DNA of 5,385 bases from Desulfobacula sp. (GCA_018702715.1 JABIYQ010000256.1:1-5385); one strand, 5' to 3'; counted from the stretch's first letter, positions 1 through 5,385 are shown. A program made the numbers and translations. The notes: generated by a model not told the origin, from the letters alone.

Positions 1-2
1 GG

Positions 3-1997
3 CGGGGTATTTTTTTAAAATGGGGCGGGGTCTGCGGGATCAGGCGGGGTAAACTCGCAACAAAAAAAACTCGCTACATAATTGGAGAAAAAAAAGGTAT
101 ATCTGGTGAAGTCTGGAAACCGGTAACATGGTATGTATTTGTAGATGTTTCAAAAAAAAATGCCTTTTCTCCAGTTCAGACACTTAAATATAAAAATTAT
201 ATTATCCAAGGCATTATGGTTTTACTTGCGGTACTGATCGCTACATACTTAAGCAAATCAATTATTCGACCAATTTTGATCCTGCAGAAAGGTGCTGCTA
301 AGATTCAAACCGGAAATTTTAATCATGAGATTTCACTGAACTCAAAGGATGAGCTCGGACTGCTTGCAGAGTCTTTCAATTCCATGGCCCGCTCATTGAT
401 TCATACGAACATTATTCTGGACGAGAAGGTAAAGGAACGAACGGTAAAATTAACCAAGTCAAATGAGCAACTACGATTAAATGAAAATAAATATCGAACA
501 CTTTATAATACCACCCCTGCCATGATGCATTCTATCGATGATAAAGGTACTTTAACAAATGTAAATGATTTTTGGATTGAAAAGATTGGCTATAGTCGAG
601 ATCAGGTAATTGGGGAAAAATCGTTTATTTTTCTGACGGATAAATCTCGAAAAGAAGCAATTGAAATTAATATACCGAAGCTTATCAAACAAGGCTACAT
701 TGATGATGTGCCTTATCAGTTTGTTAAACAGAATGGCGAAATTATTGATGTCTTGTTATCCGCTATTTCAGAAAAAGATGAAGATGGTAATGTTAATGGT
801 TTTTTGGCCGTTTTAAGAGATGTTACTGAAAAAAAAATACTGGAATCTCAATTGCAACAGGCTCAAAAAATTGAATCCATCGGCAGATTAGCAGGAGGTG
901 TTGCTCATGACTACAACAATATATCTAGTATTATTATCGGTTATGCTGAGTTGGCTTTAGAACAGGTAAAACAAGAAGATCCTCTTCATGAAGACCTTGT
1001 AGAAATTCTGACAGCAGCAAAGCGCTCAACGGACATTACTCGGCAGCTGCTGGCTTTTGCCCGCCGACAAACTATTGCTCCCAAGATACTAAATCTGAAC
1101 GATACCATAGGAAATATGCTCAAAATGCTTCGGCGGCTAATAGGTGAAGACATTGATCTTGCATGGTTGCCTGGGGCGGAATTGTGGTCGGTGAAAATTG
1201 ACCCGGCGCAAGTCGATCAGATCCTGGTAAATCTCTGTGTTAACGCCCGAGATGCTATAGATAACGTGGGCAAGGTTACCATTGAAACAAAAAATATCAG
1301 CTTCGATAAGGACTACTGTGCTGATCATGTTGGTTTTTTTCCTGGTGAGTACTTATTGCTCGCTGTTAGTGACGATGGCAGAGGGATAGAGCCAGACACC
1401 CTGAATAATGTTTTTGAACCATTTTTCACCACCAAAGGACTGGGAAAAGGTACCGGGCTTGGGCTGTCCACCGTATACGGTATTGTCAAACAGAACAATG
1501 GGTTCATCAACATTTACAGTGAACCCAAAAAAGGGACAACCATCAGGATTTATCTATCTCGGAATGTAGGCCGGATTGTCGAAGTGCTTAGTGATAATAT
1601 CATAGAAATTCCCATAGGCCGGGGTGAGACGGTACTACTGGTTGAGGACGATGGTCCTATCTTGAAGCTCGGGAAAAGAATACTCGAGGAGCTGGGATAT
1701 AGAGTACTGTCCGCCACCAGTCCAAGCGTGGCTACCAAGTTGGCAAAAGAACATGCTGACGAGATCGCTCTTCTTATAACGGATGTGATTATGCCTGAAA
1801 TGAATGGCCGGGAGCTATCCGAACACCTGAAAAACCTCTATCCCAATCTCAAAAGCCTTTTCATGTCCGGTTACACGGCTAACGTTATTGCCCATCGGGG
1901 AGTACTGGATGACGGCGTTAATTTTATATCAAAACCGTTTTCTAAAAAAGATATGGCCGTTAAGATCAGAGACGTATTGGATGAGACCACAGCATAA
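3..1997 (+). CDS. Hybrid sensor histidine kinase with C-terminal receiver, 5' truncated by window edge
   Basis: Membrane sensor kinase that would autophosphorylate a histidine and pass the phosphate to its own receiver. The frame is open from position 3, giving 664 codons. Residues are numbered from that codon. About 30-58 resemble the membrane-proximal end of a Cache-type periplasmic sensor (EVWKPVTWYVFVDVSK). About 66-84 form a transmembrane helix, 84-135 a HAMP domain, 136-162 a coiled coil and 164-273 a PAS domain. HisKA begins near 279, with phospho-acceptor His302 in GGVAHDYNN (codon 906-908). The ATPase has N-box Asn414, G1 DDGRG (457-461), F-box FEPFFTTK (471-478) and G2 GKGTGLGLST (481-490). 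The receiver spans about 543-661, with acidic pair Asp549/Asp550, phospho-acceptor Asp594 in ITDVIMPEMNG, Ser622 and Lys644. All catalytic residues are present. The ATG at 216 is rejected as the start because it lies inside the membrane helix. No response regulator or Hpt gene is in view, so the phosphorelay target and the ligand are unknown. Confidence 0.95.
   Translation, partial: RGIFLKWGGVCGIRRGKLATKKTRYIIGEKKGISGEVWKPVTWYVFVDVSKKNAFSPVQTLKYKNYIIQGIMVLLAVLIATYLSKSIIRPILILQKGAAKIQTGNFNHEISLNSKDELGLLAESFNSMARSLIHTNIILDEKVKERTVKLTKSNEQLRLNENKYRTLYNTTPAMMHSIDDKGTLTNVNDFWIEKIGYSRDQVIGEKSFIFLTDKSRKEAIEINIPKLIKQGYIDDVPYQFVKQNGEIIDVLLSAISEKDEDGNVNGFLAVLRDVTEKKILESQLQQAQKIESIGRLAGGVAHDYNNISSIIIGYAELALEQVKQEDPLHEDLVEILTAAKRSTDITRQLLAFARRQTIAPKILNLNDTIGNMLKMLRRLIGEDIDLAWLPGAELWSVKIDPAQVDQILVNLCVNARDAIDNVGKVTIETKNISFDKDYCADHVGFFPGEYLLLAVSDDGRGIEPDTLNNVFEPFFTTKGLGKGTGLGLSTVYGIVKQNNGFINIYSEPKKGTTIRIYLSRNVGRIVEVLSDNIIEIPIGRGETVLLVEDDGPILKLGKRILEELGYRVLSATSPSVATKLAKEHADEIALLITDVIMPEMNGRELSEHLKNLYPNLKSLFMSGYTANVIAHRGVLDDGVNFISKPFSKKDMAVKIRDVLDETTA
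22..49 (+). other. G-quadruplex-like G-tract cluster at the window edge
   Basis: Four G-tracts (22-25, 27-30, 36-38, 46-49) are separated by loops of 1, 5 and 7 bases, which fits the usual G3+N1-7 quadruplex pattern. The octamer GGCGGGGT occurs three times, at 1-8, 24-31 and 43-50. The rest of the window is AT-rich. The stretch stays in the kinase frame, but the encoded residues (about 1-17, rich in Gly and Arg) do not look like a Cache domain. It may be real low-complexity coding sequence or poor sequence at a contig or read end. Confidence 0.5.
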
Positions 1998-2035
1998 AAG
2001 TCATGTATTATCTATCCTAACTATCACTGGCCTAA

Positions 2036-2101
2036 GAATACCAGATATAATCTTAACCATTCAAGGGCGACAACTATGTATAAACGATTAGTTTGGTATT
2101 C
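2036..2101 (+). repeat. Long-range inverted repeat downstream of the kinase
   Basis: GAATACCA (2036-2043) is perfectly complementary to TGGTATTC (2094-2101). Inside these arms, TAATC (2048-2052) pairs with GATTA (2086-2090). The predicted RNA hairpin has an 8-pair outer stem, a 4x3 internal loop, a 5-pair inner stem and a terminal loop of about 33 bases. It begins 39 bases after the kinase stop codon. No U-tract follows, so it is not itself an intrinsic terminator. It could be a 3' stabilising structure, part of a small RNA, or chance in AT-rich DNA. Confidence 0.5.
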
Positions 2102-2162
2102 CTCATTATTTGAATTTTTAGTTATTCTGAAGACTTCATGCAAACCACAACATCTTGTGCCT

Positions 2163-2181
2163 GGCCAATGGGTATTTCTAT
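2163..2181 (-). other. Inverted near-copy of a kinase coding segment (possible gene relic)
   Basis: Read on the minus strand, this 19-mer matches kinase positions 1602-1620 at 17 of 19 bases. Both translate to IEIPIG in the matching frame. In the kinase this is the linker just before the receiver. The similarity fades on both sides and the minus-strand frame is only about 27 codons between stops. It could be the last trace of an inverted paralogous kinase gene, or coincidence. Confidence 0.25.
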
Positions 2182-2347
2182 TACGCTTATAATAGATAAA
2201 AATTAAGCGAATCCAGAGCAGACTACATAGAAGAGCGTTTTATCTGTTCTTTATTCCCAATGAGTCAGTATAAATTTTCACATTTCCATTAACAGCAGTC
2301 TTATACATAAATATCGTTCTATTCATTTTTAAAATTCAAACAAGTTT

Positions 2348-2385
2348 GCGACTCCTCTCTATTTGGGAAAGGAGCTGCTTTTTTT
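2348..2385 (+). terminator. Rho-independent terminator
   Basis: A hairpin is formed by CTCCT (2352-2356) with AGGAG (2370-2374). It extends inward by a TC/GA pairing past one mismatch and outward by GCG (2348-2350) with TGC (2376-2378, one G-U pair) past another mismatch. A run of seven T (2379-2385) follows directly. The T-run makes it work for plus-strand transcripts, presumably those from the kinase gene or from a small RNA started in the gap. The minus-strand copy lacks a good T-run after the stem, so the methyltransferase terminator is not clearly identified. Confidence 0.65.
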
Positions 2386-2419
2386 AATCCTTACAAATAC
2401 TGTTAGTGCCTTTATCTGC

Positions 2420-3262
2420 TCATGAACTTTTTGATGTTATACAGAACGTCACATTATGCCCATTCCAAATATCACTTTCAGGAAGAACATTTTCATAAAA
2501 TTCAATGCGATCAAAATCATTATCTGCCAAAATATTTTTTAAATCTTCGTGGGAAAAGAAGTGAGTCCAAAACCGATACGTTTCACACCGATCCGTATCA
2601 ATGACACAATGTTGATATAAAACCACCTTATTTTCAGGATATAAGAATGAGTCTGAAAGAACCAAATATGGTTTTTCCCTCCAAAGACCCTGTTCCGAAA
2701 TATCCCAACTTTTATCACTAACCTTTTGATCCATCTGATTGTCATTTAATACATCAAAAAGAAAAAAGCCTCCGGGTTTCAATGCTCCGTGGATATTAGA
2801 CAGCAAGATAGCCCTGTCACTGGGCAACAGCACACCAAAATCTGTAAAAATCAGAATCACCAGATCATATTTTTCATGATCCTCAAGTTCAAGGTAGTTC
2901 TGTTGCCGGTAATCAATCTCAAGATTATTTTCTTTTGCTGTTTTATTGGCATATTTTATGGAATGTTCTGAAAAATCCACACCTGTCACCTGATGCCCTT
3001 TTTTTACGAGCAATTGTGAATACAAACCAGGACCACAACCCAGATCAAGGATTTTCAAGTTACTCTTTGAAGCCTTATCCAATATCCATTTAACTGTTGA
3101 TTCAATCGTTTTCTTTTTCCTGCTTGCAAGATCAACATCAGGATTTAAATGAACCTTTAAAAGCTGTTTTGAAATATATGAGTCTGTCCACATAATAGCC
3201 GTTCCCTTTTGATAAAGGTCCGGTTTTACTGATAAGTTTATGATTTTTTTAAAGTCTAACAT
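2420..3262 (-). CDS. Class I SAM-dependent methyltransferase
   Basis: A 280-residue soluble protein predicted to transfer a methyl group from S-adenosylmethionine. The substrate is unknown. The Rossmann core starts after a helical N-terminal section of about 67 residues. Motif I is ILDLGCGPGL (71-80), and the acidic end of strand 2, which binds the ribose hydroxyls, is Asp96 in GVDFSEHS. The strand-4 segment is YDLVILIFTDFGVL (132-145), and LKPGGFFLFDV (161-171) is the usual post-motif element. The C-terminal 100 residues form a larger cap that probably shapes the substrate pocket. There is no signal peptide or membrane segment, so it should be cytosolic. The ATG start is supported by AAGGA 8 bases upstream. 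Its opening part (DSYISKQLLKVHLNPDVDLA) recalls uncharacterised methyltransferases that I associate from memory with Firmicutes, which hints at transfer but is not proof. It faces the kinase tail to tail and lies 466 bases from the aminotransferase, so it is probably transcribed alone. Confidence 0.92.
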   Translation of the reverse strand: MLDFKKIINLSVKPDLYQKGTAIMWTDSYISKQLLKVHLNPDVDLASRKKKTIESTVKWILDKASKSNLKILDLGCGPGLYSQLLVKKGHQVTGVDFSEHSIKYANKTAKENNLEIDYRQQNYLELEDHEKYDLVILIFTDFGVLLPSDRAILLSNIHGALKPGGFFLFDVLNDNQMDQKVSDKSWDISEQGLWREKPYLVLSDSFLYPENKVVLYQHCVIDTDRCETYRFWTHFFSHEDLKNILADNDFDRIEFYENVLPESDIWNGHNVTFCITSKSS

Positions 3263-3270
3263 AATATTTT

Positions 3271-3275
3271 TCCTT
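3271..3275 (-). promoter_or_regulatory. Ribosome binding site of the methyltransferase
   Basis: On the minus strand AAGGA lies 8 bases before the ATG at 3262-3260, which supports that start codon. Confidence 0.7.
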
Positions 3276-3283
3276 AAATGCTA

Positions 3284-3300
3284 TGAAATAATAAATTTCA
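3284..3300. repeat. Inverted repeat, possible operator of the methyltransferase
   Basis: TGAAAT (3284-3289) and ATTTCA (3295-3300) are perfect inverted arms around a 5-base spacer, 22-38 bases upstream of the methyltransferase ATG. The dyad falls where transcription would start from the candidate promoter at 3308-3335, a typical repressor position. In such AT-rich sequence chance is also plausible. Confidence 0.35.
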
Positions 3301-3307
3301 CAACGTA

Positions 3308-3335
3308 AATATAGATTTTCCATTGAAAGTATCCA
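3308..3335 (-). promoter_or_regulatory. Candidate sigma70-type promoter of the methyltransferase
   Basis: On the minus strand TGGATA (3335-3330, 4 of 6 matches to TTGACA) is followed after 16 bases by TATATT (3313-3308, 5 of 6 to TATAAT). Transcription would start near 3300, giving a leader of roughly 40 bases. AT-rich background makes false positives likely. Confidence 0.35.
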
Positions 3336-3415
3336 GAAATATGACTTCATGATCCCTGGAAATATCAGCAGAATAAATCTTTATAAATTAATTAATAATG
3401 ATTTTTAGATTAGGC

Positions 3416-3433
3416 ACTATGCAGTACTATGCA
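3416..3433. repeat. Direct repeat with 10-base period
   Basis: ACTATGCA occurs at 3416-3423 and again at 3426-3433, so both copies face the same side of the helix. The second copy includes the palindrome TATGCATA. This spacing is typical of paired activator half-sites, but no regulator can be named. It lies about 155 bases upstream of the methyltransferase ATG. Confidence 0.45.
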
Positions 3434-3435
3434 TA

Positions 3436-3447
3436 TAGGGAACCCTA
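3436..3447. repeat. Small palindrome TAGGG-AA-CCCTA
   Basis: Five-base perfect inverted arms flank AA. It starts three bases after the paired ACTATGCA repeats, making a compact 32-base cluster of symmetric and repeated sequence. A protein-binding site is more likely than a hairpin, because the spacer is too short to loop. Confidence 0.35.
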
Positions 3448-3485
3448 AAGTTCAGTCCCTGATACAAGCGTTCTTCCCGAAATAA

Positions 3486-3503
3486 TTCTTCGAATTTGAA
3501 GAA
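3486..3503 (-). repeat. Inverted repeat, weak terminator candidate for the aminotransferase operon
   Basis: TTCTTC (3486-3491) and GAAGAA (3498-3503) are perfect inverted arms around six bases. On the minus strand the stem is followed by TTATTT, which vaguely resembles a U-tract. It lies about 225 bases past the aminotransferase stop and its stem is AT-rich, so terminator function is doubtful. Confidence 0.25.
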
Positions 3504-3718
3504 AAGAAAATGATATGTGTTTACAGAGTTTTCATAATGGCGGTTCATATATAGTATTTTTTCTGGTTGTTCAAGAAAAATTTATTTATTCCCGTTCAAA
3601 CCATCCGTAATGATTCTTGGATGAAATGTGTTGTGTGTTTTTTGATGTTCCAAGCTACCGAAGTTTAACCGGGGATAATTCATCATATTCCAAAAGAAAG
3701 TACGGCAATCAAGTCTTT

Positions 3719-3732
3719 TTAACCCGGGTTAA
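3719..3732. repeat. 14-base perfect palindrome over the aminotransferase stop codon
   Basis: TTAACCCGGGTTAA is fully self-complementary and includes the TAA stop of the aminotransferase (3731-3729 on the minus strand). There is no spacer and no T-run after it on either strand, so it is not a standard terminator. It could bind a dimeric protein or be coincidental. Confidence 0.5.
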
Positions 3733-4877
3733 GATAAGTTTTCCGAAATCACTTTCCCCAGCCTTCGAGCACTTTCTGCCAGGACGTCTTCATCATAAAA
3801 AGCAAAGGAAAGGCGTATATAATTTTTTAATCCCTTTTTGTGAGAAAATAATGCGCCATGATTAAAATCCAAATTTTGTTTTTGGGCTGCTTTCCTTAAC
3901 GATTGGGTATCCATATTATCCGGTAATTTCACCCAGATAAAATAGCCGCCCTTTGGAATCATAAACTTTGCCTGCTTTGGCAGGTGTATGCGCAATTGAT
4001 GGCAAAAAATTTTAAGTCTTTGTGCGTAAATTTTTTTAAGGCGTTGGATATGGGTATTTAATAACCCAAGGCGAATGACTGAATTTACAATTTCAGACGT
4101 AAAGGGGTTAAAACCACCGCCACTGTCTAAAAGGCCGGACTTTGCCATTTTTTTAATTAAATCAATGTTTGTATGCATCCACCCAAGCCGCAGCCCAGGT
4201 GCCAGAATTTTTGAAAAGGACCCCAGGCTGATCAAGGGGCATGTATTGATCCAGTTGCCCATGGGAGGAGGCGGATCATCGGAGTAATTTAGAAAATGGT
4301 AGACCTCGTCCGCCACCACCAGCAGATTTTTTTGTGCGCAAATTTCGACCAGCTCCTGCCGTCGTTTAAAAGACTGGGTAACACTTGCAGGGTTATGATA
4401 AGTAGGAATGGTATACAGAAAGGAAGGCTTCAGGGTTTCAAGCTTTTTTATAAGAACATCTGTTACAAGTCCATTATCATCCACAGGGATGCTCACAAGA
4501 TTGAGCTTTCGATCAGCAAATATCCTCAGGGCCAGAAAATAACTGGGCTCCTCCACCAGCACGGTATCTCCGGGATTTGTAAACAAGGTACAGATAAAAT
4601 CCAGGGCCTGGGAATTGCCGTTGGTTATCAACAATTGCTCAGGATCCACCCGATTTGGATACCGGTCCGTTAAAAATTCAGCCAGGGTTTGTCTGAAGTT
4701 GGCATTGCCTCTATCTTCTCCATAGGCCAGAAAAAAACTGTTTTCTTTTGACAGACAATGGGCAGCGGCTTTTTCCAACTCTTTTATGGGGAGCAAATGA
4801 TTGCTTGGCTGCCCAATTCCCAGGTGGATCATATCCCGGGGAATGTCAATCTGAGGGAGGGTCTGATTTAAATCCAT
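3729..4877 (-). CDS. PLP-dependent aminotransferase, class I/II (fold type I)
   Basis: A 382-residue cytosolic enzyme predicted to move amino groups between an amino acid and a 2-oxo acid. Active-site landmarks are in order: Gly-rich AYGEDRGNANF near 51-61, TNGNSQALD (85-93) for phosphate binding, Asn162 in YHNPAS, Asp190 in VVADEVYHF (pairs with the PLP ring nitrogen) with Tyr193, the Schiff-base Lys223 in SLGSFSKILAPGLRLGW, and Arg355 in IRLSFA for the substrate carboxylate. The sequence resembles the 2-aminoadipate/kynurenine-type and MocR-derived aminotransferases but has no N-terminal helix-turn-helix, so it should be an enzyme rather than a regulator. The length is normal for the catalytic domain. 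The ATG is preceded by AGAGGA at 5 bases. The M23 peptidase gene ends 28 bases upstream on the same strand, so the two are almost surely co-transcribed from a promoter outside the window. Substrate is not predictable from sequence alone. Confidence 0.93.
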   Translation of the reverse strand: MDLNQTLPQIDIPRDMIHLGIGQPSNHLLPIKELEKAAAHCLSKENSFFLAYGEDRGNANFRQTLAEFLTDRYPNRVDPEQLLITNGNSQALDFICTLFTNPGDTVLVEEPSYFLALRIFADRKLNLVSIPVDDNGLVTDVLIKKLETLKPSFLYTIPTYHNPASVTQSFKRRQELVEICAQKNLLVVADEVYHFLNYSDDPPPPMGNWINTCPLISLGSFSKILAPGLRLGWMHTNIDLIKKMAKSGLLDSGGGFNPFTSEIVNSVIRLGLLNTHIQRLKKIYAQRLKIFCHQLRIHLPKQAKFMIPKGGYFIWVKLPDNMDTQSLRKAAQKQNLDFNHGALFSHKKGLKNYIRLSFAFYDEDVLAESARRLGKVISENLS

Positions 4878-4882
4878 AATTT

Positions 4883-4888
4883 TCCTCT
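4883..4888 (-). promoter_or_regulatory. Ribosome binding site of the aminotransferase
   Basis: On the minus strand AGAGGA lies 5 bases before the ATG at 4877-4875, inside the 28-base gap after the peptidase stop. It supports the chosen start and independent translation within the operon. Confidence 0.7.
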
Positions 4889-4905
4889 ATTTACAGGTTA
4901 CGCGA

Positions 4906-5385
4906 TCAGACTTTAAACAGAGACAAAGGAGATGGACATAAGGAATCCATTATCGCAAGATCTTTGGCCGCACAATATCCTTTGGAAAGATATCCCTGAT
5001 CAAATCCTTTTTGGGTAATGACCTGGAGATGGGTGTGGTAAAACCAGTTCCCGTTTTCATGAAAATCTCCGATAAAAGCAAAGGGGTCTCCTGCCTTGAA
5101 ATGGGTACCGGCAGCAGGAAGTCTTTCCTTGTTTAAATGACCATAAAGGCTGTAAAAAGTATCAAAATAGGGGCTTTCATGCATTAAAAGCACATTGCCA
5201 CCATAATTTCCCTCACCTGCTTCATATCCGCTTTCTTTTACGCTTGCATCCAGAGGGGCGTGCAAAGGGGTGGCCAAAGGAACAATAATATCAAGCCCCA
5301 GATGGTAAAACCGTTGTTCTTCAACCATCTGAGGGCATTGTGACAATACTATTTCCCTGTTTTCAAGATAGGATGCAACACCCCA
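4906..5385 (-). CDS. M23 (LytM-type) metallopeptidase domain protein, 5' truncated by window edge
   Basis: Predicted zinc metallopeptidase-fold protein. The minus-strand frame is open to the window end, giving 159 visible codons starting WGVASYLENRE, so a TTG start at 5346 is not needed and the true start lies outside. Numbered from that Trp, the zinc ligands of the family are present: His28 and Asp32 in HLGLD, and His119 of the HTH pair (His117/His119) in WFYHTHLQV. The family signature YGHL is at 81-84. So the site looks intact. A further C-terminal section of about 40 residues (KGYCAAKDLAIMDSLCPSP region) goes beyond the core fold and has two cysteines. Similar M23 domains with this tail are known from APH-M23-class III aminotransferase fusions. 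Whether the protein is exported cannot be judged because the N-terminus is missing. The stop (TGA, 4908-4906) is 28 bases before the aminotransferase start. The actual substrate, peptidoglycan or otherwise, is unknown. Confidence 0.88.
   Translation of the reverse strand, partial: WGVASYLENREIVLSQCPQMVEEQRFYHLGLDIIVPLATPLHAPLDASVKESGYEAGEGNYGGNVLLMHESPYFDTFYSLYGHLNKERLPAAGTHFKAGDPFAFIGDFHENGNWFYHTHLQVITQKGFDQGYLSKGYCAAKDLAIMDSLCPSPLSLFKV

Larger units (their letters stand above)
1998..2419. other. Non-coding gap between convergent kinase and methyltransferase genes
   Basis: No credible reading frame was found on either strand of this 422-base AT-rich gap. Short open stretches lack ribosome binding sites and recognisable protein. 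It holds a long-range inverted repeat (2036-2101), a 19-base inverted near-match to the kinase gene (2163-2181), an isolated TATAAT at 2188-2193 with no convincing -35 at the right distance, and an intrinsic terminator (2348-2385). If that terminator serves the kinase gene, the transcript would have a 3' untranslated tail of about 350-390 bases. Confidence 0.7.
3263..3728. other. AT-rich non-coding gap between methyltransferase and aminotransferase
   Basis: No supported gene lies in these 466 bases; the open stretches are short and lack recognisable protein. The gap is upstream of the methyltransferase and downstream of the aminotransferase, both on the minus strand. It contains a candidate promoter and dyad near the methyltransferase, a 10-base-period direct repeat (3416-3433), a small palindrome (3436-3447), and an inverted repeat (3486-3503). 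No known riboswitch or strong aminotransferase terminator was recognised. Confidence 0.7.

Noticed and set aside
882..950. H-box variant with DYNN instead of DFNN as a catalytic oddity
   Set aside because: The tyrosine replacement is common in this kinase subfamily, and the phospho-acceptor histidine and ATPase boxes are intact.
1137..1738. Three minus-strand open frames of about 62 residues inside the kinase gene
   Set aside because: They are antisense to strongly conserved ATPase and receiver motifs and show no protein family features of their own.
216..1997. ATG at 216 as the true start of the kinase gene
   Set aside because: The frame is open back to position 3 and the codons before 216 encode a Cache-like segment and the first part of the same transmembrane helix. 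Starting at 216 would cut the helix in two.
1888..2091. Plus-strand frame overlapping the kinase 3' end
   Set aside because: Most of it is an out-of-frame reading of the receiver domain; the tail past the kinase stop has no recognisable protein features.
2337..2348. CAAAC-AA-GTTTG as a terminator for the methyltransferase on the minus strand
   Set aside because: The stem is only five AT-rich pairs with an over-short loop, and the following minus-strand sequence is only partly T-rich.
3263..3480. SAM-type riboswitch in the methyltransferase leader
   Set aside because: The AT-rich leader shows no conserved riboswitch core that I can recognise, and the candidate promoter leaves only about 40 bases of leader.
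3617..3865. Plus-strand frame of 82 residues running into the aminotransferase 3' end
   Set aside because: Its second half is antisense to the conserved aminotransferase C-terminus, and the first part is compositionally like the surrounding non-coding gap.
4075..4673. Two plus-strand open frames inside the aminotransferase gene, the longer 125 residues
   Set aside because: They are antisense to the conserved aminotransferase core, including the PLP lysine region, and have no recognisable domain or credible ribosome binding site.
5344..5346. TTG as the start of the M23 peptidase gene
   Set aside because: The frame continues to the window end with residues that fit the family (WGVASYLENRE...), so the gene is cut by the edge and the TTG is probably an internal leucine codon.

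Overview
The window is AT-rich bacterial DNA. It carries four protein-coding genes, two of them cut by the window edges, and two gene-free gaps of about 420 and 470 bases. No rRNA, tRNA, CRISPR array, insertion sequence or phage gene was recognised. The source is probably a Gram-negative environmental bacterium. A deltaproteobacterial sulfate reducer (Desulfobacterales-like) is my best guess, because the hybrid histidine kinase has the HAMP-PAS-HisKA-ATPase-receiver layout and the 'GGVAHDYNN' H-box common there. This is inference from style, not a database match.

Layout. (1) 3-1997, plus strand: the 3' part of a membrane-bound hybrid sensor histidine kinase. The frame is open back to the first bases of the window, so the ATG at 216 lies inside a transmembrane helix and is not the start. 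(2) 1998-2419: non-coding, with a long-range inverted repeat just after the kinase stop, a short inverted echo of the kinase coding sequence, and a plus-strand intrinsic terminator. (3) 2420-3262, minus strand: a class I SAM-dependent methyltransferase facing the kinase tail to tail, with a good ribosome binding site and a candidate promoter with an overlapping dyad. (4) 3263-3728: non-coding and very AT-rich, with a 10-base-period direct repeat, several small palindromes, and a 14-base perfect palindrome over the stop codon of the next gene. (5) 3729-4877, minus strand: a fold-type I PLP aminotransferase. (6) 4906-5385, minus strand: a 5'-truncated M23 (LytM-type) metallopeptidase domain, 28 bases upstream of the aminotransferase and evidently in the same operon.

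How they work together. The peptidase-aminotransferase pair looks like a functional unit. M23 domains of this kind are also known fused to kinase-like (APH) and class III aminotransferase domains in multidomain proteins, so a peptidase plus aminotransferase partnership recurs with a different aminotransferase class here. The kinase has no response-regulator partner in view, and the methyltransferase appears to be a single-gene unit. I see no clear evidence of a new defence or mobile system. The items most worth a second look are the M23-aminotransferase pair, the structured kinase-methyltransferase gap, the promoter and dyad of the methyltransferase, and the G-rich first 50 bases, which may be a contig-end artefact.
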